In this document: piece by piece, positions 41,014 to 47,023 of the stretch | How the letters are laid out: each line of letters opens with the position of its first letter | Position numbering within the stretch: position 1 is the stretch's first letter | Source of the DNA: an uncultured Monoglobus sp. | Lineage (GTDB): Bacteria; Bacillota; Clostridia; Monoglobales; Monoglobaceae | Assembly (NCBI GenBank): GCA_947630135.1 | Contig: CANRGH010000039.1 | Location: 1-47,023, forward strand | Reading direction: 5' to 3' | DNA length: 47,023 bases | Notes under the pieces: generated by a model | What the model saw: only the letters and a program-made list of their open reading frames with translations | Databases searched by the model: none | Told to the model about the DNA's origin: nothing | Made by a program: the position numbers and the translations under genes

Positions 41014-41036
41014 TTTTTCATACAGGAGGTGATTTT

Positions 41037-41282
41037 ATGAAATATATAAGCGTAATGAACTCAAGCGGAAGAATGGTCATACCGAGAGAAATATGTAAAA
41101 AATTTAATATTGAGAAAGGCGATAAAATCGAGGTTATTACTGTTGATGAGTCCGAACAGATCATTTTGAATAAGCTTAATCCGTCGTGCGTTATTTGCGG
41201 AGCCGAAAAAAATCTTATAAAAGTTAAAGATAAATTTATTTGCGAAAGCTGCGCGGAAATTGGATCAAAAAAACAGGATTGA
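41037..41282 (+). CDS. AbrB/SpoVT-type regulator with C-terminal zinc ribbon, second copy
   Basis: 81 residues from MKYISVMNSSGRMVIP; GGAGGTG lies seven bases before the ATG. AbrB swapped hairpin (residues 1-48: SSGRMVIPREICKKFNIEKGDKIEV) then CVICG...CESC zinc ribbon. Same architecture as the gene at 12427-12666. It sits behind a structured leader with a terminator, so expression is probably set by read-through. Regulators of this type control transition-phase and sporulation genes in clostridia; the targets here are unknown. Confidence 0.87.
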   Translation: MKYISVMNSSGRMVIPREICKKFNIEKGDKIEVITVDESEQIILNKLNPSCVICGAEKNLIKVKDKFICESCAEIGSKKQD

Positions 41283-41296
41283 TTTTTCAATCCTGT
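41273..41296. terminator. Bidirectional terminator for abrB and the tRNA cluster
   Basis: ACAGGATTGA and TCAATCCTGT arms with TTTT loop, A and T runs on the two sides. It overlaps the abrB stop codon. Confidence 0.88.
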
Positions 41297-41299
41297 TTT

Positions 41300-41375
41300 T
41301 GGTGGAGCATAGGGGATTCGAACCCCTGACCCCAACACTGCCAGTGTTGTGCGCTCCCAGCTGCGCTAATGCCCC
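41300..41375 (-). tRNA. tRNA-Ala (GGC anticodon)
   Basis: 76 bases with encoded CCA. Anticodon arm ACACTGGCAGTGT shows GGC. T-arm GGGTTCGAATCCC. Confidence 0.96.
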
Positions 41376-41388
41376 GTATATAAAAAAG

Positions 41389-41465
<77 letters not shown>

Positions 41466-41472
41466 ATATATC

Positions 41473-41561
41473 TGGTGCCGGAGACCGGAATCGAACCGGT
41501 ACGGGAAATTAATCCCACGGGATTTTAAGTCCCGGGCGTCTGCCAGTTCCGCCACTCCGGC
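41473..41561 (-). tRNA. tRNA-Leu (UAA anticodon)
   Basis: 89 bases with encoded CCA and long variable arm. Anticodon arm GGGACTTAAAATCCC shows TAA. First of the three-gene cluster. Confidence 0.96.
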
Positions 41562-41585
41562 TTAATTTACCAACACAGCTTAACT

Positions 41586-41614
41586 ATTATAACACTGAGT
41601 ATATGCCTTGTCAA
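41586..41614 (-). promoter_or_regulatory. Promoter of the tRNA-Leu/fMet/Ala cluster
   Basis: Exact consensus TTGACA, 17 bases, TATAAT on the minus strand. Confidence 0.9.
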
Positions 41615-41648
41615 GTATTTTTTAAAATTTTTTTGGTTCTCCACGCTA

Positions 41649-41677
41649 TTGTATCTTTATTAATTTTATGATATAAT
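41649..41677 (+). promoter_or_regulatory. Promoter of rsmA-rdgB
   Basis: TTGTAT, 17 bases, TATAAT; about 33 bases before rsmA. Confidence 0.75.
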
Positions 41678-41709
41678 CATCTAAATTATTACTGTATCGA
41701 GGTAAAACT

Positions 41710-42567
41710 ATGATTCTTTCAAACAAATCCGAGCTTATGAATATTCTCGGCGGATTTGATTTTAAATTTTCAAAAACGCTCGGTCAAAATTTTTTGATTG
41801 ACAAGAATATTCTTGACAAAATAATTGAAAAATCGAATATAAATGAAAATACGAATGTTTTGGAGATCGGTCCGGGAGCTGGAACTCTGACGCGCGAGCT
41901 CTGCCTTTGGGCGAAAAAGGTTGTGGCTGTTGAAATTGACAGCTCGCTTGTGCCGGTTCTGAATTATGTTTTAAATGATTTTCAGAATTTTACACTTATT
42001 AATGATGATATATTGAAAATTAATTTAAAGGATTTGATAAAAGAAAAATTCGGCAATGAAAAATTCACGGTCGCGGCCAATCTTCCTTATTATATAACGA
42101 CGCCGATCATCATGAATTTTTTTGAAAATGATTTTAATATAGATTCAATGATATTAATGGTCCAAAAAGAGGTGGCGGATCGGATCGCGGCAAAGCCCGG
42201 AACCAAGGATTACGGCGCGCTGACCGTCGGAACGGGATTTTACGCTAAATCCGAAATAATATGCTCTGCTCCTCCTCACTGCTTTTTTCCGCAGCCGAAG
42301 GTATCATCGGTTGTGATTAAGCTTGAAAAATATGAAAAGCCGCCTTATTCGGTAAACGATCGGGAAATGTTTTTTAAGGTCGTAAAATCAATATTTTCGC
42401 AGCGCAGGAAGACTCTGGTAAACTCGTTGTCGGGAAGTCCGTTTATAAGCTGCGATAAAAATAAAATAATTGAGATACTTGGTCAAATGGGACTTGACGA
42501 AAAAATCAGAGGCGAAAAGCTTGATATAAGTCAGCTCGCGGAGCTTTCAAACAGATTATTTGATTAG
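41710..42567 (+). CDS. rsmA: 16S rRNA dimethyladenosine transferase
   Basis: 285 residues. LGQNFLIDKNILDKII, the SAM motif VLEIGPGAGTLTREL, and the catalytic NLPYYITTPI identify RsmA/KsgA, which dimethylates the two adenines near the 3' end of 16S rRNA during 30S assembly. The start ATG is preceded by GAGG. rdgB starts 10 bases after it. Near-origin gene in many Firmicutes. Confidence 0.96.
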   Translation: MILSNKSELMNILGGFDFKFSKTLGQNFLIDKNILDKIIEKSNINENTNVLEIGPGAGTLTRELCLWAKKVVAVEIDSSLVPVLNYVLNDFQNFTLINDDILKINLKDLIKEKFGNEKFTVAANLPYYITTPIIMNFFENDFNIDSMILMVQKEVADRIAAKPGTKDYGALTVGTGFYAKSEIICSAPPHCFFPQPKVSSVVIKLEKYEKPPYSVNDREMFFKVVKSIFSQRRKTLVNSLSGSPFISCDKNKIIEILGQMGLDEKIRGEKLDISQLAELSNRLFD

Positions 42568-42577
42568 GAGGATATAT

Positions 42578-43171
42578 ATGAAAACATATGTGCTGGCAAG
42601 CCAAAATAAGCATAAGGCAAAGGAAATCAAACAAATTCTGGGCGGTGATTTTAATATTATAACAATGGACGAGGCCGGGCTTGATAATTTCAAAATTATT
42701 GAGGACGGAAAAACATTTGAGGAAAACGCCGCGAAAAAGGCCTCGCAGGTTTTTCAAAGGCTTAAAATTCCGACAATAGCGGACGACAGCGGGCTGTGCG
42801 TTGATCATCTCGGCGGCCGTCCGGGAATATATACGTCGAGATTTGCCGGAGAAAATGCCACCGACGAAATGAATATCAGTAAGCTGTTAAAAGAGCTTGA
42901 GGGAGCTCCAATTAATGAACGCGGCGCGGAATTTGTATGCGCGGTCGCTCTTATTGAAAATTCGGCGGAGGATATAAAGATTTTCAAAGGAACATGCCGC
43001 GGATATATTATTGAGGAAAAGCGCGGAAACAACGGATTTGGTTATGATCCTGTATTTTATTATCCGGAGTACAGCGCGACGCTTGCCGAGCTCGGGGATG
43101 ATATTAAAAATAAAATAAGCCACAGATATAAGGCTCTTAAAGCGTTTTCGGATTATCTTAAAATGTCGTAA
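42578..43171 (+). CDS. rdgB: XTP/dITP diphosphatase (RdgB/HAM1)
   Basis: 197 residues from MKTYVLASQNKHKAKEI; the ATG follows AGGAGGATATAT. The DDSGLCVDHLGGRPGIYTSRF active-site loop and GFGYDPVF substrate loop are standard. It hydrolyses deaminated purine triphosphates (XTP, ITP, dITP), preventing their use in DNA and RNA. A parS-like site lies only 3 bases after its stop. Confidence 0.95.
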   Translation: MKTYVLASQNKHKAKEIKQILGGDFNIITMDEAGLDNFKIIEDGKTFEENAAKKASQVFQRLKIPTIADDSGLCVDHLGGRPGIYTSRFAGENATDEMNISKLLKELEGAPINERGAEFVCAVALIENSAEDIKIFKGTCRGYIIEEKRGNNGFGYDPVFYYPEYSATLAELGDDIKNKISHRYKALKAFSDYLKMS

Positions 43172-43173
43172 AA

Positions 43174-43189
43174 TGTTTCATATGAAACA
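43174..43189. promoter_or_regulatory. parS-like site 1
   Basis: Perfect 16-base palindrome TGTTTCATATGAAACA, matching the universal parS TGTTTCACGTGAAACA except for the two central bases. Just upstream of parA. Confidence 0.8.
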
Positions 43190-43225
43190 TTTTATTAAAT
43201 GTAATTAAATTTTAAGCTAAAACTA

Positions 43226-43253
43226 TTGAAAACGGTTAAATTTGTGTTATAAT
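43226..43253 (+). promoter_or_regulatory. Promoter of parAB
   Basis: TTGAAA, 16 bases, TATAAT; about 31 bases before parA. Confidence 0.75.
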
Positions 43254-43283
43254 AGTATTATTCAAAAAAGGACGGTACATATT

Positions 43284-44048
43284 ATGGGAAAAGTTATAGC
43301 TGTCGCCAATCAAAAGGGCGGAGTCGGCAAAACAACAACATCTATCAATTTGAGCGCCTGTCTCGGCCTTAAAAAGAAAAAAGTGCTGCTGATCGACACC
43401 GATCCGCAGTCAAACGCGACAAGCGGACTGGGCGTTGAAAATAAAAATATTGAATTTTCAAGCTATGATGTTATTGTGGACGGCGTTGATATAAAAAAGG
43501 CGATAATAAAAACCGATTATGAAAATCTTTATATTTGCGCTGGAAGTCTTGATCTGGCCGGAGCCGATATTGAGCTCAGCGGTAAGGATAATCGGGAATA
43601 TATGCTGAAAAAACAGATTGAACCCGTTCGGGATGAATTTGATTTTATAATTATTGATTGTCCACCGTCGCTCGGTTTGATAACATTAAACGCCTTCGCC
43701 GCGTGCGACAGCGTTATTATGCCTATCCAGTGCGAATATTACGCGCTTGAGGGATTGTCGCAGCTTACAAAAACCATTAAAACCGTCAAAAAAACGATCA
43801 ATAAAAGACTTATGATAGAGGGCGTTTTGCTTACAATGTTTGACAGGCGCACAAATTTATCGGTGCAGGTCGTTGAGGAAGTCAGAAAATATTTTTCCTC
43901 TACCGTCTTTAAAACGCTTATTCCGAGAAATGTCCGTCTTTCCGAGGCTCCGAGCTTCGGAATGCCCGTTATCGTGTACGATAAAAATTCCGCGGGAGCA
44001 GAAAGCTATACAAAGCTTGCCGCTGAAATCATAAGAAAAAATAAATAA
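43284..44048 (+). CDS. parA: Chromosome partitioning ATPase ParA/Soj
   Basis: 254 residues from MGKVIAVANQKGGVGKTTTS; a longer frame into the promoter lacks support. Deviant Walker A KGGVGKTT with signature Lys, Walker A' LLIDTDPQSNATSGLG and Walker B IIDCPPSLG. ParA/Soj binds DNA as an ATP dimer, helps move ParB-parS complexes and in Bacillus also controls DnaA. Forms an operon with parB. Flanked by two parS-like sites. Confidence 0.96.
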   Translation: MGKVIAVANQKGGVGKTTTSINLSACLGLKKKKVLLIDTDPQSNATSGLGVENKNIEFSSYDVIVDGVDIKKAIIKTDYENLYICAGSLDLAGADIELSGKDNREYMLKKQIEPVRDEFDFIIIDCPPSLGLITLNAFAACDSVIMPIQCEYYALEGLSQLTKTIKTVKKTINKRLMIEGVLLTMFDRRTNLSVQVVEEVRKYFSSTVFKTLIPRNVRLSEAPSFGMPVIVYDKNSAGAESYTKLAAEIIRKNK

Positions 44049-44064
44049 TGTTTTATGTGAAACA
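44049..44064. promoter_or_regulatory. parS-like site 2
   Basis: TGTTTTATGTGAAACA, 14 of 16 matches to parS, in the gap between parA and parB. Confidence 0.7.
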
Positions 44065-44084
44065 ATTGATAAGGATGTGAAAAT

Positions 44085-44984
44085 ATGGCATCAAAAACAA
44101 AAAAGACTATGGGAAAAGGAATAGGAGCTCTTTTTGATATAGATGACGACGCCGAAAATTTTGACGTTTTTAAGGATTTTAACGAGGAATATTCCGAAGG
44201 GGATATTAAAAATATAAAAATCAGGGATATTGAACCAAATAAAAAGCAGCCTCGAAAGAATTTTGATAAGGAAAAGCTCGAAATTCTCAGCGAGTCGATA
44301 AAAAATCACGGACTGGTTCAGCCTATTTTGGTCAGAAAAAATTCCGCCGGAACATATATGATAATTGCCGGAGAGCGGCGCTGGAGAGCGGCGAAAATGG
44401 CCGGGATCAAAGAAATTCCGTGCATAATCAAGGATTTTGACGAGGCCGAAATAATGGAAATAGCGCTGATTGAAAATCTTCAGCGAGAAAACTTAAACCC
44501 GATGGAAGAGGCGGAAGGATATAAAAGCCTTATGGATGCCTTTGATCTGACACAGGAGGAGGTGGCGGAGCGCGTCGGCAAGAGCCGCAGCGCGGTCGCA
44601 AACTCTCTGCGCCTTAACAATCTTTGCGACGCGGTCAAAAAAATGGTGATCGACGGAAAGCTCAGTCAGGGCCACGCCCGCGCCATTCTAAGCGTTTCCG
44701 AACCGGACAAACAGACCGAGATTGCAAATATGGTTATTGAAAAAGGACTTAATGTTCGCCAGATTGAAAAATATGTTTCCGAGCTTGGAAAAACAAAATT
44801 CAAAAAGGCTCCGAAAAAGGTTTCGGGAATGATGAAAAAATATTTTGACGAGGTTGAAACTTCTCTCGGTTCGCGTTTCGGAACAAAGGTTAAAATAACC
44901 GAGGGTGCCAGCAAGGGAAAAATAGAAATCGAATATTATTCGCGCGAGGATTTAGAGAGGATATTATTTGAATTAAAAAGATAA
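44085..44984 (+). CDS. parB: Chromosome partitioning CTPase ParB/Spo0J
   Basis: 299 residues. The N-terminal part has QPRKNFDKEKLEILSESIKN and the CTP-binding GERRWRAAKMAG, then ENLQRENLNPMEEAEGY. The helix-turn-helix LTQEEVAERVGKSRSAVANSLRL (about residues 155-178) reads parS. The C-terminal 50 residues form the dimer domain. Binds and spreads from parS sites to load condensin and orient origins. Follows parA by 36 bases with a parS-like site between. Confidence 0.96.
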   Translation: MASKTKKTMGKGIGALFDIDDDAENFDVFKDFNEEYSEGDIKNIKIRDIEPNKKQPRKNFDKEKLEILSESIKNHGLVQPILVRKNSAGTYMIIAGERRWRAAKMAGIKEIPCIIKDFDEAEIMEIALIENLQRENLNPMEEAEGYKSLMDAFDLTQEEVAERVGKSRSAVANSLRLNNLCDAVKKMVIDGKLSQGHARAILSVSEPDKQTEIANMVIEKGLNVRQIEKYVSELGKTKFKKAPKKVSGMMKKYFDEVETSLGSRFGTKVKITEGASKGKIEIEYYSREDLERILFELKR

Positions 44985-45159
44985 TATTATACGAAATTTA
45001 ATATTTCAAGTAAAAAATAACGTCCTTAAAATGCCGTCTGTTTTATAAAAAATGACTATCTGCTATGATAGTATATTATAAATTTAAGTAATTGATTTTA
45101 GATGCGATTTTGAGGCTCAAAACACAAAAGCAAATTTTTTAAAAAAAGAGGGTGAGAAT

Positions 45160-45609
45160 TTGAGCGGTGAAAAAAACAAAGGTTCCGAAAAAAAGCAGAA
45201 AAATATATTTAATTACGCAATAATAATGATTATAAGTGTAATTATAATTATTATTTTTGCTGCTATGGCCGACAACCGTGAAAATGAGATCGACAACAGG
45301 ATAAACGAGACCGAAAGGACCAATCAGACAAATCAGGAAGAAATCGTGCGCCTGACAAATGAAAATGCGGCTTTAAGCAAGCAGGTCGAGGAAAACCAAA
45401 AAATCATAGATAATTACACAACTATTTCGCAGCAGCTTATCAGTCTTTCGGAAATCTGGAATTTGTATAACGACGGCAATATAGAGGAGGCAAAAGCAAA
45501 AGCGGCACTTATTGATCCGTCAACGCTTGATGAAAATAATGCGGGATATTATAACGCCTTATGCGCGGTTCTGAATATTGATCCCGCCGATAATAAAACC
45601 GAAAATTAA
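45160..45609 (+). CDS. Membrane-anchored coiled-coil protein of unknown function
   Basis: 149 residues from a TTG start; GAGGGTG lies eight bases upstream, while no ATG is available earlier. A Lys-rich N-terminus (residues 1-17), one membrane helix (about 18-38, IIIIIFAAMA), then a coiled coil (about 40-85, with Asn/Glu/Thr heptads NETERTNQTNQEEIVRL) and a small helical C-terminal part. The plan resembles divisome proteins such as FtsB/DivIC or anchored trafficking proteins, but without clear sequence kinship. 21 bases before serS; possible operon. Confidence 0.65.
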   Translation: MSGEKNKGSEKKQKNIFNYAIIMIISVIIIIIFAAMADNRENEIDNRINETERTNQTNQEEIVRLTNENAALSKQVEENQKIIDNYTTISQQLISLSEIWNLYNDGNIEEAKAKAALIDPSTLDENNAGYYNALCAVLNIDPADNKTEN

Positions 45610-45630
45610 ATTTAATTCAGGAGGATAAAA

Positions 45631-46902
45631 ATGTTAGACATAAAAATTATCAGGAACGAAACAGAAAGAGTAAAGGAAGCGCTCAAAAACAGAAATTCAA
45701 AGGATATTGATATTGACGGTCTTTTGGAGCTTGACAACGAGCGACGCGCGCTTTTGTTTAACGTGGAACAAAAGAAGGCACAGCAGAACACCGTTTCAAA
45801 ACAGATACCCGTTTATAAAAAAGAGGGAAAGGACACTGCCGAGATATTCAAGCAGATGCGCGAACTGTCCGACAGCATAAAAGAGGATGATGAAAAGGTT
45901 CGCGAAATTGATGAAAAAATCAGAAAAATCATGCTAACGATTCCGAATATTCCCGATTCGAGCGTTCCGATCGGCGAGAGCGACGCTCAAAATGTCGAAG
46001 TGCGCAGATTTTCGGAGCCGCGCGAGTTTGACTTTGAGCCAAAGGCTCATTGGGATATCGGCAAGGATCTGGGAATACTCGATCCCGAGACCGCGGCCAA
46101 GATAACGGGCGCGAGGTTCCATGTTTATAAGGGAATGGGCGCGAAGCTTGAGCGCGCCATTGTCAATTATTTTCTTGACACTCACGGAAAGAACGGCTAT
46201 AGCGAGGTTTTTACACCGTTTATGGTACACAGGAACAGTATGATAGGAACCGGACAGCTCCCGAAATTTGAGGAGGACGCTTTTAAGGTTATGGACAGCG
46301 AATATTTTCTGGTTCCGACCGCAGAGGTTCCGGTAACAAATATGTACAGAGACGAGATTTTGGACGGAAACGATCTGCCGCTTAAATACTGCGCGTACAC
46401 GGCCTGCTTCAGAGCCGAGGCGGGCAGCGCGGGAAGAGACACGAGAGGCTTGATCCGTCAGCACCAGTTTAATAAAGTTGAACTTGTTAAGTTTTCAAAA
46501 CCCGAAAATTCGTTTGACGAGCTTGAAGAGATGACCAATGAGGCGGAGCGCGTGCTCCAGGGACTCGGACTGCCTTACAGAGTTGTGTGTCTGTCAACCG
46601 GAGATATGGGATTTTCTTCGGCGAAAACCTATGATATAGAGGTATGGATGCCGAGCTACGGCAGATATGTCGAAATTTCGTCGTGCTCCAACTGCATGGA
46701 CTTTCAGGCGAGACGCGCGAATATTAAATTTAAAAATTCGCAGAAGGAAAAAGCGCAGTTTGTGCACACTTTAAACGGCAGCGGAGTGGCCGTCGGAAGA
46801 ACCACCGCGGCGATACTTGAAAATTATCAGAACGCCGACGGCACCGTGACGATTCCCGAAGCCTTGGTTCCGTACATGGGCGGAGTGACCGAGATAAAAT
46901 AA
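45631..46902 (+). CDS. serS: Seryl-tRNA synthetase
   Basis: 423 residues. The N-terminal coiled-coil arm (about 25-100) contacts the tRNA long arm. The class II catalytic core has motif 2 [21 protein letters not shown] and motif 3 [18 protein letters not shown]. Charges tRNA-Ser (and tRNA-Sec where present). Ribosome site AGGAGG. Followed by two hairpins. Confidence 0.97.
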   Translation: MLDIKIIRNETERVKEALKNRNSKDIDIDGLLELDNERRALLFNVEQKKAQQNTVSKQIPVYKKEGKDTAEIFKQMRELSDSIKEDDEKVREIDEKIRKIMLTIPNIPDSSVPIGESDAQNVEVRRFSEPREFDFEPKAHWDIGKDLGILDPETAAKITGARFHVYKGMGAKLERAIVNYFLDTHGKNGYSEVFTPFMVHRNSMIGTGQLPKFEEDAFKVMDSEYFLVPTAEVPVTNMYRDEILDGNDLPLKYCAYTACFRAEAGSAGRDTRGLIRQHQFNKVELVKFSKPENSFDELEEMTNEAERVLQGLGLPYRVVCLSTGDMGFSSAKTYDIEVWMPSYGRYVEISSCSNCMDFQARRANIKFKNSQKEKAQFVHTLNGSGVAVGRTTAAILENYQNADGTVTIPEALVPYMGGVTEIK

Positions 46903-46912
46903 AACAGCGTAA

Positions 46913-46946
46913 AAATTTAAGACTGCCGTTTGGCAGTCTTAAATTT
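46913..46946 (+). terminator. First hairpin after serS
   Basis: AAATTTAAGACTGCC and its exact complement around GTTT; no long T-run beyond the arm itself. Confidence 0.7.
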
Positions 46947-46967
46947 CAGACTGTCGAAAAAGGGAAG

Positions 46968-46995
46968 AAAAAGCTCAGAAAAGACTGGGCTTTTT
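46968..46995 (+). terminator. Terminator after serS
   Basis: AAAAAGCTCAG and CTGGGCTTTTT arms (one G-U pair) with T-run. Confidence 0.8.
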
Positions 46996-47023
46996 CTGTA
47001 TTTTATGGTAAAATATAGGTAAG

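Overview
The window looks like chromosomal DNA of a gut-type clostridium (Bacillota, Clostridia, probably Oscillospirales). The markers are a PolC-type DNA polymerase III, a type III glutamine synthetase (GlnN), an MsmX/UgpC-type sugar ATPase, a SpoVB-like flippase, short clostridial AbrB regulators ending in a zinc ribbon, near-perfect sigma-A promoters (TTGACA-17-TATAAT), strong Shine-Dalgarno sequences, and GC-rich intergenic repeats of a kind common in gut Firmicutes. No rRNA, CRISPR array, integrase or complete insertion sequence was found. Many genes present (guaB, yabM-mazG-rqcP, rpmG-secE-nusG-rplKAJL, rsmA, parAB, serS) lie in the origin-proximal part of the Bacillus subtilis chromosome, so this is probably an origin-proximal segment. 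dnaA itself is not in the window.

Layout. 0.1-5.8 kb (minus strand): a CstA-type carbon transporter, then a nitrogen block in which an ammonium channel fused to a PII domain lies downstream of glnN, with hairpin attenuators before both genes. 5.9-11.4 kb: the conserved yabM-mazG-rqcP series, interrupted by repeats, a trans-aconitate-type methyltransferase and an unknown secreted protein. 11.5-14.1 kb: an unidentified structured RNA, a PBECR-type nuclease-fold protein, an AbrB regulator with an elaborate leader, a PAP2 phosphatase, an AbrB/RelE-type toxin-antitoxin pair and tRNA-Tyr. 14.2-18.1 kb: fabZ, msmX, argCB. 18.1-25.1 kb: an HPr-like protein without the active histidine, HU, guaB with a HAD phosphatase, a ParE/YefM pair, two XRE repressors divergent from a SLOG-like gene, and an mreB-type gene. 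25.1-28.7 kb: dense repeats around a large secreted Ig-like protein and a previously untracked 58-residue peptide gene. 28.7-35.5 kb: an L,D-transpeptidase, ispG-polC, and comFC. 35.5-39.1 kb: the rplL-rplJ-rplA-rplK-nusG-secE-rpmG ribosomal operon read leftward, with an L10 leader and a likely L1-binding site. 39.2-47 kb: a YkvI-like transporter, a tandem pair of structured RNA modules in front of a second zinc-ribbon AbrB gene, three tRNAs, rsmA-rdgB, parA-parB with two parS-like sites, a membrane coiled-coil protein and serS.

The best candidate for something undescribed is the pair of ~110-base structured RNA modules at 40.68-41.01 kb. Each has a three-way-junction fold, a conserved 11-codon hydrophobic frame and its own terminator. 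Each lies downstream of a strong promoter, and the second leads into abrB. The paralogous abrB gene at 12.4 kb has a leader of loosely similar layout. Other points of interest are the Amt-PII fusion lacking the uridylylation tyrosine, the degenerate HPr under a palindromic operator, the 100-base RNA at 11.55-11.65 kb, the 139-bp inverted-repeat element at 25.1 kb, and the mosaic of intergenic repeats, which stops abruptly at 28.3 kb. All statements come from reading the sequence; no database search was made.
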